Notes: generated by a model from the sequence alone, not told the origin. DNA of 64,000 bases from UBA10649 sp963755335 (GCA_963755335.1 CAVWJW010000002.1:62001-126000), one strand, 5' to 3'. Counted from the first letter of the stretch, positions 45,342 to 53,970 are shown. A program made the numbers and translations.

Positions 45342-45373
45342 GAAGGGCCCCGAACCTGGGTTCGGGGCCCTTC
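45342..45373. terminator. Strong bidirectional hairpin terminator
   Basis: GAAGGGCCCCGAAC and GTTCGGGGCCCTTC form a perfect 14-bp stem with a CTGG loop, between the convergent O-methyltransferase and DUF3117 genes. The stem can serve both strands. There is no clear U-tract, as is common in high-GC actinobacteria. Confidence 0.85.
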
Positions 45374-45391
45374 GTCGTCAGTGCGCGAGCG

Positions 45392-45559
45392 CTAGGCGAA
45401 CAGCGCCAGCAGCTTGTCTCCAAGATCCTTGGCTTCTTCGCCGTTGAGTTCAACGACGAGGCGACCGCCACCCTCGAGAGGAACCCGCATGACGTAGCCA
45501 CGCCCCTCTTTGGTCACCTCGAGCGGGCCATCGCCCGTTCGCGGCTTCATCGCGGCCAT
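45392..45559 (-). CDS. DUF3117-family protein
   Basis: This 55-residue protein belongs to a small family specific to actinobacteria. It shows AAMKPRTGDGPLEVTKEGRG and VPLEGGGRLVVELNGEEA, and ends in LGDKLLALFA. Its function is unknown, and it may bind RNA or act as a translation-associated factor, which is speculation. GGAAGGGG lies 6 bases upstream of the ATG. The Mycobacterium counterpart lies in the same general neighbourhood (Rv1211). It is expressed independently, since a terminator follows. Confidence 0.9.
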   Translation of the reverse strand: MAAMKPRTGDGPLEVTKEGRGYVMRVPLEGGGRLVVELNGEEAKDLGDKLLALFA

Positions 45560-45665
45560 GTGGATCCCCTTCCGTTCATGCTGCGTCAGGACAGGGCCCA
45601 CTCAGGCGGTGGGCAGGCCACCATTATCGCGGAGGGCCTGTGGGCGTCTCGCGTCGGGGCGGCGC

Positions 45666-46124
45666 TCAGCGCGGAAGCACGCCCTCCTCGACCAGGCGAC
45701 CGAAGCCTGCCAGCGAGCGCCTGACGCCGGCGAGGAAGGCCGGTCGCGCGATCGGCCAGCCGACGCGGCCGACGATCCCCCACGGCAGGTCCAGTTCCTC
45801 GCCCCAGATGAAGCGGCTTCTCCCACCGGGCAGCGCCACGACCTCCATCGTGCCGGTGCCCTTGACCACCTTTCCGGTGTGCAGGACATCCACCCGGTAG
45901 TCGGGTTCCCAGCGGGTGATCACCATCGTGTCCCAGAACCCGGCACGCCGGCCGGCTCCACTCCAGGCCGCGAGCTCGGAGCCGACGCTCGACCCGTCAC
46001 CGGCCCGCACCTCCACCCGGGTGCCCAGCATCCATCGACCCTGCTCGGACCACTGGGTGAAGGCGGCGAACACCACCTCCACGGGGGCGTCCACCGTCAC
46101 GTCGAGCCGAACCGGGACACCCAT
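45666..46124 (-). CDS. SRPBCC-family (polyketide cyclase/START-like) protein
   Basis: The 152-residue protein has the helix-grip fold pattern: RLDVTVDAPVEVVFAAFTQW, a GWTL-like central region (WDTMVITRWEPDYRVDVLHT) and a long C-terminal helix. It binds a hydrophobic ligand or performs cyclase-like chemistry; the ligand is unknown. It lies 4 bp downstream of the DivIVA-like gene on the same strand and may share its transcript. Confidence 0.78.
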   Translation of the reverse strand: MGVPVRLDVTVDAPVEVVFAAFTQWSEQGRWMLGTRVEVRAGDGSSVGSELAAWSGAGRRAGFWDTMVITRWEPDYRVDVLHTGKVVKGTGTMEVVALPGGRSRFIWGEELDLPWGIVGRVGWPIARPAFLAGVRRSLAGFGRLVEEGVLPR

Positions 46125-46128
46125 GGGC

Positions 46129-46404
46129 TCAGGCTCCGTGCTCAGGATCAGGATCGGGGCCCGGATCGGCCTCGTTCGCCACCGGATGGCGCAGAGCGTC
46201 GATCTCCGCCTGCATCGCCGCAAGCTGCTCGTCCACCTCGTCCATCCGGTACCCGCGCACGACCACGTCGAACTGGGGCTGCCCGTCAACGAGGTCGGGC
46301 TTGAGGTCCGGCTCGACCGGCGGCAGTTCGCCGAGGGGTCCGAGAACGGCCAGGAACACGAAGGCGAGCACGGCGATGCCGATGACGACGAAGAGCCAGG
46401 TCAC
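46129..46404 (-). CDS. DivIVA-domain-like small membrane-anchored protein
   Basis: The 91-residue protein has an N-terminal transmembrane helix (MTWLFVVIGIAVLAFVFLAV), a Pro-rich linker, and the segment FDVVVRGYRMDEVDEQL followed by a short coiled-coil, which matches the DivIVA-type GYxxxEVD motif. Such proteins are linked to membrane curvature or cell-wall growth sites. A small protein of this type occurs near the LOG gene in mycobacteria. No separate promoter is seen between it and the LOG gene upstream (31 bp). Confidence 0.75.
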   Translation of the reverse strand: MTWLFVVIGIAVLAFVFLAVLGPLGELPPVEPDLKPDLVDGQPQFDVVVRGYRMDEVDEQLAAMQAEIDALRHPVANEADPGPDPDPEHGA

Positions 46405-46435
46405 GGCGTCATTCCATCACGCCACGGGCCGGCGA

Positions 46436-46993
46436 TCACAGCGGCCGGGCCGACAGGCTCGCCGCGATGGTGTCGATCGCCGCGTCCACCTCGGTCGCCC
46501 AGTGCACGTGGTCGGCCGCGCCGGGCCGCACGAAGCCGCGCTCCTGCCAGTGGGCGACCTGCTCCCGGAGCAGCGCGAAGTCGCCCCAGGGGTCTAGCAC
46601 GACGACCGGCTTGTGGTGCATGTTCAGCGAGCGGGCGGTCCAGACCTCCACCAACTCCTCGAGGGTGCCGATACCGCCCGGCAGGGCGAGGAAGGCGTCG
46701 CTGCGCTCGTCCATGATCCCCTTGCGCTGCCGCATGTCGCGGGTGACGATCAACTCGTCCGAGTCGTGATCGGCCACCTCCATCGCGACCAGAGCCTCGG
46801 GGATGACGCCGATCGTGCGGCCGCCAGCGGCGCGGGCGCTGGCCCCGATCTCCCCCATCATCGAGATGGATCCCGCCCCCGAGACGAGGGTCCAGCCGCG
46901 TCGGGCGATCGAGGTGCCCACCTCCCGGGCCAGGTCGAGATATCGCTCATCGATGTCGAGGCCAGAGGCACAGAAGACGCAGACGCTCGGCAT
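46436..46993 (-). CDS. TIGR00730/LOG-family protein (cytokinin riboside 5'-monophosphate phosphoribohydrolase type)
   Basis: The 185-residue protein shows the LOG signatures MRQRKGIM and LPGGIGTLEE, with SVCVFCASG at the N-terminus. LOG proteins cleave nucleoside monophosphates at the N-glycosidic bond; in plants and mycobacteria they can release cytokinin bases, but the bacterial role is often unclear. TAGGGT lies exactly 6 bases before the ATG and no Shine-Dalgarno is visible, so the transcript is probably leaderless. It heads the run LOG, DivIVA-like, SRPBCC. Confidence 0.88.
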   Translation of the reverse strand: MPSVCVFCASGLDIDERYLDLAREVGTSIARRGWTLVSGAGSISMMGEIGASARAAGGRTIGVIPEALVAMEVADHDSDELIVTRDMRQRKGIMDERSDAFLALPGGIGTLEELVEVWTARSLNMHHKPVVVLDPWGDFALLREQVAHWQERGFVRPGAADHVHWATEVDAAIDTIAASLSARPL

Positions 46994-47057
46994 GTGCGCA
47001 CCCTAGGCCCCCGTGCCCTTCCGGATATCGGAGCGTGGATTTGCCTTGGCTCGGCAT

Positions 47058-47094
47058 TAGTTGTACCTTCAACTATAAGCACTTGAAGCGTCAA
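47058..47094. promoter_or_regulatory. MarR-like operator pair upstream of yceI
   Basis: TAGTTG (47058-47063) and CAACTA (47070-47075) form a perfect inverted repeat around a TACCTT spacer, a form typical of MarR-family sites. A second, weaker repeat (TTGA at 47083 and TCAA at 47091) follows. TATAAG overlaps the right side and may be the -10 box, so binding would block transcription of yceI. Confidence 0.6.
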
Positions 47095-47138
47095 CCAAAA
47101 TGTGAATCCACCCCCACCCATTCCGTAAGGAGCACCAC

Positions 47139-47684
47139 ATGAGCAACCTCACCGCCGCAGCCGGCACCTGGGACATCGACACCGCGCACACCAACCTCGG
47201 CTTCTCGGCCCGTCACGCCATGGTCGCCAAGGTCCGCGGTCACTTCGCCGAGTACTCCGGCACCTTCACCATCGACGGCGAGAACATCGCCAACTCCAAG
47301 GCCGAGATCACCATCCAGACCGCCAGCATCCTCACCGGCCAGGCCGACCGCGACGGTCACCTCAAGTCCCCCGACTTCCTGGACGTCGAGAACTTCCCGA
47401 CGATCACCTTCGTCTCCACCGCGGTGGCGGAGAAGGGCGACTCGGTCGTCATCACCGGTGACCTCACCATCCACGGCGTGACCAAGTCCGTCGACGTGAC
47501 CTACGACTTCCTCGGCGTCAGCCAGGACCCGTGGGGCAACAGCAAGGTGGGCTTCGAGGGCTCGACGAAGATCAGCCGCAAGGAGTTCGGCCTGACCTGG
47601 AACGCCGCGCTCGAGACCGGCGGCGTGCTCGTCGGTGACGACATCAAGCTCAACCTCGACGTCGAGGGCACCAAGCAGGCCTGA
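47139..47684 (+). CDS. yceI: YceI-family protein
   Basis: The 181-residue protein is a lipocalin-like YceI beta-barrel that binds a long isoprenoid or similar lipid. It shows AGTWDIDTAHTNLGFSARHA, SPDFLDVENFPTITFVSTAV and SRKEFGLTWNAALETGGVLV, all YceI hallmarks. It has no signal peptide, so this member is cytosolic. AAGGAG lies 8 bases before the ATG. Expression is probably under a MarR-type repressor, given the operator upstream. A terminator follows the stop. Confidence 0.9.
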   Translation: MSNLTAAAGTWDIDTAHTNLGFSARHAMVAKVRGHFAEYSGTFTIDGENIANSKAEITIQTASILTGQADRDGHLKSPDFLDVENFPTITFVSTAVAEKGDSVVITGDLTIHGVTKSVDVTYDFLGVSQDPWGNSKVGFEGSTKISRKEFGLTWNAALETGGVLVGDDIKLNLDVEGTKQA

Positions 47685-47705
47685 CGCACAGTCCCGCAGC
47701 ACGAA

Positions 47706-47744
47706 GCAAGAAGGGTCCGGCGCCTGGCGCCGGGCCCTTCTTGC
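47706..47744. terminator. Hairpin terminator after yceI
   Basis: A 17-bp stem begins GCAAGAAGGG and ends CCCTTCTTGC, with one T-G mismatch and a five-base loop. The right arm ends next to the convergent GGDEF-EAL gene and could serve both strands. Confidence 0.8.
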
Positions 47745-47746
47745 TG

Positions 47747-49984
47747 TCAGGAGATCGCGACCTGCTGGACGAAGGCCGCCACGTCGCTCGACGCCAGTGG
47801 CGGCGACAGGAACAGGCCCTGAAGGGAGTCGACGCCCAGGACGATGGCCCGCGACGCCACGTACTCCGACTCGACCCCTTCGGCCACGACGCTCATCCCG
47901 AGCGCATGGGCCATCGCGACGGTGCTCGACACGATGACCGCGCTGCGTGGATCACTGACGACGGAGGCGAAGAAGGTCCGGTCGAGCTTCACCTCGGCCA
48001 CCGGCAGGTCCCGCAGGTACGACAGCGAGCTGAACCCCGATCCGTAGCCGTCGATCGAGGTCCGCAGGCCCGCCGCGCCCACCTCGATCAGTGCCCGGCG
48101 GGCATGGTCGGGCTCCCAGCGGAAGGAGTCCTCGGTGACCTCGAGGGTGACCGCGGCGGGATCGATTCCGGCGTCGTCGATCTGCCGGATCAGGCGCGCG
48201 GCGAGGACCCCCTCGAGCAGCTCGGCGGGCGCGACGTTGATCGACACGCCCAGCGCCAGCCCGGCTCGCCGCCAGTCGCGAAGGTCCGTGATGGCCTGCG
48301 TCGCAACGTGCTCGCTCAGTTCGAGGGTCAGGCCCTCTCGGCGGGCGAGGGCGTAGAGCCGGCCCGGCATCACCAGCCCCTCGGTCGGATGCTCCCAGTG
48401 CACCAGGGCCTCGACGGACTGCACCGCGCCATCGCTGGCCCGCACCACCGGCTGGTACCAGACCTGGAGGTGGCCGGCCAGGACGGCCGTGCGCAGGTCG
48501 TGCGCCAGCTCGAGCTGGGCACGCGAGAACTGGTCCGTCTCCGGGCGATACACCTCGACGCTCTCCCCAGAGTGCCGGGCCGATCGCTGGGCGACGTCGG
48601 CGCGCCGGAGCAGGTCCGTCGGCACGACGTCATCGGGCTGCAGCCAGGCGATGCCGATCGACAGCCGGACGGTCAAGGAGACGCCGTCCGCTCCGACCGC
48701 CTGAGCAGCCACGCTGCGGATCGCCTGCGCCAGCTGAGTGAGCACGATCGGATCGTCCGTGACCACCAGCACGCTGAACTCGTCGCCGCCGCCGCGCGCG
48801 AGGAGTGCTCCCTGCGGCAGCACCTCGCTGATCCGTCCGGCCAGGACGCGCAGGACGTAGTCGCCCGTGTCGTGCCCCAGCCCGTCATTGATCTCGTGGA
48901 AGTGGTCGACGTCGATCAGCAGAAGACCGGCGCGCCCGCGGTGGGCGATGACGTCGTCCACCCGACGCAGCAGCGCGCGACGATTGGGCAGGCCAGTGAG
49001 GTCGTCCACCGCCGAGAGTCGCAGGGCATCCGAGGCCGATCGCGACGCACCGAGGGCGAGCAGGAGGCGCCAGCCGGCCGCGGCGAGGACCACGGCCGAC
49101 GACGCGGCGATGACGGCGCCGACCAGGCCGGACGGCCGCACGGCGAGGAGCAGCAGGGCGACCCCGAAACCGGTGACCAGCAGCCACCGCGGGACATGCC
49201 GAGGCGACGCGCTGCCGTGGCCATGGTCCCGCATGCAGGCGGCCTGGACGAGCACCCCGAACGCTGCCGCCCAGAGGACGTCGGCCACGTAGGTGGACGC
49301 GTAGATCCCCGACGGCACCCCCACGAGCAGTGACACATCAGCGAGAAGGAGCAAGGCGAAACCGACGACCATCAGGATGGTTCGCCATGAGCCGGGACGT
49401 GCGCCGAGCGCCCACTGCGCGATGACCATCAAGGCGAGAGCGAGGTCAAGCGTGGGGTAGATCAGTGCCACCAGCAGCGCCACCCCGCTGTCCGGATACG
49501 CCCGCGACAGCGGCGTCAGGACCACGGCGGCGGAGACCGCGGCCGCGCCTCCGCACACGATCGCCGCGTCTGCCCACGCGGTCGCCGACCGCAGCGCCGT
49601 CGACGGCTGTCCGTCGAGGAACACGAAGGCGGCCAGTCCGAGGTAGGCCGCCAGGAACAGCCATTCGCCCGGGCCGGGGAAGGACACCGTGGCCCCGGCC
49701 TCCGAGGTCGACAACGAGGCCGAGCCGAGCAGCCAGAGCAGCACGCCGATGAACAGGGCGAGAAGGACCGACGTCCGCCCGGGCGAGGTCCGGATCGACC
49801 GGAGCACGCGAACCAGCAGGGCCGCGAAGAACACCCCCGACCAGATGAGCTGGTGAACGGGCGACACTCGTTCGGCGGCCGGGCCCTCCACGATGAAGCC
49901 GACAACCACCGCGGCGGCGAAGATCCCCCAGGGCAGCCAGCTCAGGACCACATCGGCCGCGCGACCGGTCCGAACCTCCCGCAT
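47747..49984 (-). CDS. Membrane GGDEF-EAL protein (c-di-GMP turnover)
   Basis: The 745-residue protein has about eight membrane segments in its first 290 residues (for example WLPWGIFAAAVVVGFIVEGP and FLAAYLGLAAFVFL), then a GGDEF domain with the intact motif GGGDEF at about 396-401 and an EAL domain with VEALVHW at about 525. In the EAL domain the Asn of INVAP, the Glu of LEVTED, AEGVES and LQG are kept, but the catalytic DDFG motif reads DGYG near residue 646: the second Asp is Gly. The phosphodiesterase may therefore be weak or regulatory. The ATG at 49984 is preferred (GGGAGGGA upstream) over a GTG at 50035. Confidence 0.9.
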   Translation of the reverse strand: MREVRTGRAADVVLSWLPWGIFAAAVVVGFIVEGPAAERVSPVHQLIWSGVFFAALLVRVLRSIRTSPGRTSVLLALFIGVLLWLLGSASLSTSEAGATVSFPGPGEWLFLAAYLGLAAFVFLDGQPSTALRSATAWADAAIVCGGAAAVSAAVVLTPLSRAYPDSGVALLVALIYPTLDLALALMVIAQWALGARPGSWRTILMVVGFALLLLADVSLLVGVPSGIYASTYVADVLWAAAFGVLVQAACMRDHGHGSASPRHVPRWLLVTGFGVALLLLAVRPSGLVGAVIAASSAVVLAAAGWRLLLALGASRSASDALRLSAVDDLTGLPNRRALLRRVDDVIAHRGRAGLLLIDVDHFHEINDGLGHDTGDYVLRVLAGRISEVLPQGALLARGGGDEFSVLVVTDDPIVLTQLAQAIRSVAAQAVGADGVSLTVRLSIGIAWLQPDDVVPTDLLRRADVAQRSARHSGESVEVYRPETDQFSRAQLELAHDLRTAVLAGHLQVWYQPVVRASDGAVQSVEALVHWEHPTEGLVMPGRLYALARREGLTLELSEHVATQAITDLRDWRRAGLALGVSINVAPAELLEGVLAARLIRQIDDAGIDPAAVTLEVTEDSFRWEPDHARRALIEVGAAGLRTSIDGYGSGFSSLSYLRDLPVAEVKLDRTFFASVVSDPRSAVIVSSTVAMAHALGMSVVAEGVESEYVASRAIVLGVDSLQGLFLSPPLASSDVAAFVQQVAIS

Positions 49985-50074
49985 GGCGCGTCCCTCCCCC
50001 GAGGCGGCGCCGTCCCTGCCGGCGCCTTGATGCACCCTACCGACGCGACGCGCTCGGGAGCCGGGCGAAAGTGG

Positions 50075-51148
50075 CTACTTCGAGGCTAGCCACGCCCGCA
50101 GGATCTCCTCGCAGGCGCGGATCTGTGCGACATCGACGTGCTCGTCCTGTGTGTGCGCGACGGACGGATCACCCGGGCCGAAGTTGAGGGCGGGGATGCC
50201 GAGCGCGGAGAACCGCGCGACGTCCGTCCAGCCGTACTTGGGTCGCGCCGGTTCGCCGACCCGTGCCACGAAGGCCGCTGCCGACGGCCAGCCCAGGCCG
50301 GGCAGGGCACCGGGCGCCTGATCGATCACGGCGACCTCGAAGCCGTCGAACACCTCGGTGACATGGTCGATCGCGGTGAGGACCGAACGGTCCGGGGCGA
50401 AGCGGTAGTTCACGGTGACCACGCACTGGTCCGGGATGACGTTGCCGGCCACGCCGCCGCGGATGGCCACGGCACTGAGACCCTCGCGGTACTCCAGCCC
50501 GTCGATGATCGGCCGCCGCGGCTCGTAGGCGGCGAGGCGATCGAGCACGCCGGCCGCTGAGTGGATGGCGTTGTCGCCGAGCCATGAGCGGGCACTGTGC
50601 GCGCGCCGGCCGTGGGTGGTGACCTCGATCCGCAGCGTGCCTTGGCAGCCGGCCTCGATGACGGCGTTCGAGGGCTCCATCAGGATGGCGAGGTCCGCCT
50701 CGAGGAGTCGGGAGTGCGATTCCACGAGCCGCTGCAGGCCGTTGAATCGGGACTCCACCTCCTCGCACTCGTAGAACACGTACGTGACATCGCGCACCGG
50801 ATCGGTCACGGACGCTGCCAGCGCGAGTGCGACCGCGACGCCGCCCTTCATGTCGCACGAGCCCAGGCCGTACAGCAGGTCGCCGTCGAAGCGATGCGGG
50901 AGGTTGTCGTGCCGCGGCACCGTGTCGAGGTGGCCACCGAACAGCACCCGCTCGTCGCGGCCCAGTGAGGTGCGGGCGACGACGGTGTTGTCGAGTCGAT
51001 CGACCTTGAGGTGCGGCAGGTCACGCAGCGCGGATTCGACCGCGTCGGCCAGCTCCTTCTCGTGGTGCGACTCACTCGGAATGTCCACGAGCGCCGCGGT
51101 CAGGTCCACCGGATCGAGGCTGAGGTCGAGGTGAGGCGCGTCGGTCAC
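50075..51148 (-). CDS. dapE: Succinyl-diaminopimelate desuccinylase
   Basis: The 357-residue M20 metallopeptidase removes succinate from N-succinyl-LL-diaminopimelate in lysine and cell-wall synthesis. It has LFGGHLDTVP (metal His and Asp), GSCDMKGG with the bridging Asp, YECEEVES with the catalytic Glu pair, and a late HTQDEHVD segment with metal His. The GTG start is preceded by TACCGT and 6 bases, without a Shine-Dalgarno. dapD diverges only 17 bp away, the same pairing as in mycobacteria. Confidence 0.92.
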   Translation of the reverse strand: MTDAPHLDLSLDPVDLTAALVDIPSESHHEKELADAVESALRDLPHLKVDRLDNTVVARTSLGRDERVLFGGHLDTVPRHDNLPHRFDGDLLYGLGSCDMKGGVAVALALAASVTDPVRDVTYVFYECEEVESRFNGLQRLVESHSRLLEADLAILMEPSNAVIEAGCQGTLRIEVTTHGRRAHSARSWLGDNAIHSAAGVLDRLAAYEPRRPIIDGLEYREGLSAVAIRGGVAGNVIPDQCVVTVNYRFAPDRSVLTAIDHVTEVFDGFEVAVIDQAPGALPGLGWPSAAAFVARVGEPARPKYGWTDVARFSALGIPALNFGPGDPSVAHTQDEHVDVAQIRACEEILRAWLASK

Positions 51149-51165
51149 GTCGCTACGGTAGCCGC
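51149..51165. promoter_or_regulatory. dapE/dapD divergent leaderless promoter region
   Basis: Only 17 bp separate the two start codons. The palindromic core TACGGTA (51154-51160) supplies TACGGT on the plus strand 6 bases before the dapD ATG, and TACCGT on the minus strand 6 bases before the dapE GTG. Both genes can thus start leaderless transcripts from overlapping -10 boxes. Confidence 0.6.
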
Positions 51166-52117
51166 ATGACACCTGACGATGCCGATGGCGCCTTCGTGAC
51201 CGGTGGGGCCGCCGGCCTCGGACTCGCCACGTTCGACGGGGACACCATCCTCGACGTCTGGTACCCGGCGCCCGCGCTGGGCACCACGCCCCCGGATGTC
51301 TCGCACCTCGATTCAGGCATCGACTCCGATCCGGCACGTGGTGTGACGGTGCGCTCCGTGGTGACGATCATCGACGACCTCCAGGCACCGCCCGTCGACA
51401 CCGCCGATGCGTACCTGCGGCTGCACCTGCTCTCGCACCGCCTGGTGAGGCCGCGGACGATCAACCTCGACGGGATCTTCGGCGTCCTGCCCATCGTCGC
51501 GTGGACGAACGTCGGTGCGGTGCCGGTCGAGAAGGTCACCGAGGCCCGGCTGCACCTGCGTCGCAAGGGCCAGCACCTGGTGGTGTTCGGAGTAGACCGC
51601 TTCCCGCGCATGGTCGACTACGTCATTCCCGGTGGCGTCCGCATCGCCGACGCCGATCGCGTGCGACTGGGCGCACACCTGGCGCCCGGCACCGTCGTCA
51701 TGCATGAGGGCTTCGTCAACTTCAATGCCGGCACCTTGGGTACCTCGATGGTCGAGGGCCGCATCTCGGCAGGCGTCGTGGTGGGCGACGGCTCCGACAT
51801 CGGGGGCGGGTCGTCGATCATGGGCACGCTGTCGGGTGGCGGCACGGAGGTCATCAGCGTCGGCGAACACAGTCTCATCGGCGCCAACGCGGGTGTCGGC
51901 CTGTCGCTCGGCGACAACTGCGTCGTCGAGGCCGGCCTCTACGTCACCGCAGGCTCGAAGGTGACCCTGCCCGACGGCTCGGTTGCTAAGGCCAAGGAGG
52001 TCTCCGGCGCCGACAACCTCCTGTTCCGGCGCAACTCGCAGACCGGGACCATCGAGGTCGTCATGCGCGAGGGCACGTGGGGTGGGCTCGAACTCGGCCC
52101 TGCACGCCACCGACTGA
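51166..52117 (+). CDS. dapD: Tetrahydrodipicolinate N-succinyltransferase (frameshift near stop)
   Basis: The protein is the actinobacterial-type DapD with an N-terminal domain and a left-handed beta-helix of hexapeptide repeats (VVMHEGFVNFNAGTLGTSMV, SAGVVVGDGSDIGGGSSIMG). It succinylates tetrahydrodipicolinate in lysine/DAP synthesis. In the raw frame the sequence runs past the usual end; removing one C near 52089 gives GGLNSALHATD and a stop at 52115-52117, yielding 316 residues, the family's usual size and ending. This shows an insertion rather than a real extension. The convergent iolD gene ends 2 bp away. Confidence 0.92.
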
Positions 52118-52119
52118 GA

Positions 52120-53970
52120 CTAGACGCCGCGACGCTGCCGAGCGACGCCTGCCTCCATTCGCTCGCGCGCGGCCACGACGCCGTCGCGCTGGGAGACCTC
52201 GGGAACGCCGACCTGCCAGAACGCTCCGCCCTCGGTCCAGTCCGAGGCGCGCACGTCGGTGACGATCACGGTCGTGCGATCGGTGGCGCGGGCCAGGTCC
52301 AGCGCCTCGTCGAGCTCGGCGAGGCTCCCGACCCGGACCGCGATCGCCCCCAGCGACTCGGCGTGCGCCCGGAAGTCGACCCGCGCGGCGGCGCCGGGGC
52401 CCCGCGAGTCGGCCAGCATGTTGTTGTACGACGCACCGCCCTGCCCCAGCTGCAGCCGTTCGATCACGGCGAATCCGCCGTTGTCGCACACGATGAGGAT
52501 GAGCTTTCGCCCGGACAGCACCGATGAGTAGATCTCCGAGTTCAGCATCAGGTAGGAGCCGTCGCCGGCCAGCGCGTACACCTCGCCCGTCGAGCGGGCA
52601 AGGGCAGCGCCCCAGGCCCCTGCGGTCTCGTAGCCCATGCAGGAGAAGCCGTAGTCGCAGTCGAACGAGGCGACCGCCTTGCTCATCCAGTTGATGTTGA
52701 GCTCCCCGGGCAGGCCGCCCGCGGCGGTCAGGACGTAGTCGTCCACGGTGGCCGAGGCGTGGACCCTGCCCACCACCTGCGCGTAGCTCGGCGGCCACCG
52801 CCCGTCATCGGCGATCCGGCCCTCCACGAACCCCTGCAGGGCGACTCTCATCGCGTTGCCGCGAGCGACCCACGAGGAGTCGGTCGCATACCCGTCGAGC
52901 TCGTCCGAGAGGTCCGCCAGTGCTTCGCGGGCGTCGGCGACGACAGGGAGCGCCAGGTGCTTGATGGCGTCGAATGCCGCAGCGTTGATCGCGACGACGG
53001 GCGCGTCGGCATCGAACCCTGTCCAGGACGATGTCGTGAAGTCCTCCAGCCGCGTGCCCACGGCCAGGATGAGATCCGCCTCCGCGGCCATGACGTTGGC
53101 TGCGTCGGCGCCGGTGACGCCGATCGGGCCGCAGAATCGCGGGTGCGAGGACAGGAGCGATGACTTGCCGGCCACTGTCTCGACGACCGGGATTCCGAAA
53201 CGCGCGGCGAAGTCGGCCAGCTCGGCCTCAGCGCGGGAGTAGTGGACGCCCCCGCCGGCGATGATGACCGGACGCCTCGACGTCCGCACGGCTGCGGCCG
53301 CCCGCCGCACCTGCCCGCGATCGGGCCGCGGCCGGGCGATCTCATGGACCTGCACACGGAAGAACGGCACTGGGAAGTCCTCGGCCTGGGCGGCGACGTC
53401 CTGCGGCAGGCCGAGGAACGCCGGGCCGCAGTCGGCCGGATCGAGCATCATCGAGACGGCCTGCGGCAGGGCGCTGAGAACCTGGGCCGGGTGAGTGATG
53501 CGGTCCCAGAAGCGAACGACGGGCCGAAAGGCATCGTTGACCGTGGTCGACGGGGAGCCGAAGTGCTCGACCTGCTGCAGCACGGGATCCGGCAGTCGCG
53601 AGTTGAACGCGTCGCCTGCGATGAAGAGCACCGGTAGTCGATTCGCCATGGCCAGGCCCGCCGCGGTCACCATGTTGGTCGCGCCCGGGCCGATCGAGGA
53701 CGTGCACACCATGACCTGCTGCCGGCGCATCGCCTTGGCGTAGGCCGCTGCGGCCAGGCCCATCCCCTGCTCGTTCTGCCCTCGCCAGACGGGGAGCTCG
53801 TCGCGGTGCGTCTCCAGCGCGTGTCCGAGGCTCACGACGTTGCCGTGCCCGAAGATGGCGATGACACCCGGGAACAGCGGACGCACCTCGCCGTCGATGA
53901 CGATCCGCTGGGCGATCAGGTAGCGCACGAGGGCCTCTGCGGTGGTGAGCCGGATCGTCTCCATGCTCAC
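52120..53970 (-). CDS. iolD: 3D-(3,5/4)-trihydroxycyclohexane-1,2-dione acylhydrolase (ThDP)
   Basis: The 616-residue thiamine-diphosphate enzyme opens the inositol-derived ring to 5-deoxyglucuronate. It shows the ThDP Glu region GQNEQGMGLAAAAYAKAM, GPGATNMVTAAGLAMANRLP and the cofactor-binding GDGSYLMLNSEI with NGGF downstream. The GTG at 53970 overlaps the TGA of the Gfo/Idh gene (GTGA); an ATG at 53964 is the alternative. It is the last gene of the minus-strand inositol arm. Confidence 0.92.
   Translation of the reverse strand: MSMETIRLTTAEALVRYLIAQRIVIDGEVRPLFPGVIAIFGHGNVVSLGHALETHRDELPVWRGQNEQGMGLAAAAYAKAMRRQQVMVCTSSIGPGATNMVTAAGLAMANRLPVLFIAGDAFNSRLPDPVLQQVEHFGSPSTTVNDAFRPVVRFWDRITHPAQVLSALPQAVSMMLDPADCGPAFLGLPQDVAAQAEDFPVPFFRVQVHEIARPRPDRGQVRRAAAAVRTSRRPVIIAGGGVHYSRAEAELADFAARFGIPVVETVAGKSSLLSSHPRFCGPIGVTGADAANVMAAEADLILAVGTRLEDFTTSSWTGFDADAPVVAINAAAFDAIKHLALPVVADAREALADLSDELDGYATDSSWVARGNAMRVALQGFVEGRIADDGRWPPSYAQVVGRVHASATVDDYVLTAAGGLPGELNINWMSKAVASFDCDYGFSCMGYETAGAWGAALARSTGEVYALAGDGSYLMLNSEIYSSVLSGRKLILIVCDNGGFAVIERLQLGQGGASYNNMLADSRGPGAAARVDFRAHAESLGAIAVRVGSLAELDEALDLARATDRTTVIVTDVRASDWTEGGAFWQVGVPEVSQRDGVVAARERMEAGVARQRRGV

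Noticed and set aside
51166..52527. A long C-terminal extension of DapD.
   Set aside because: One inserted base at about 52089 hides the normal end (LNSALHATD and stop). The apparent extension is antisense to iolD.
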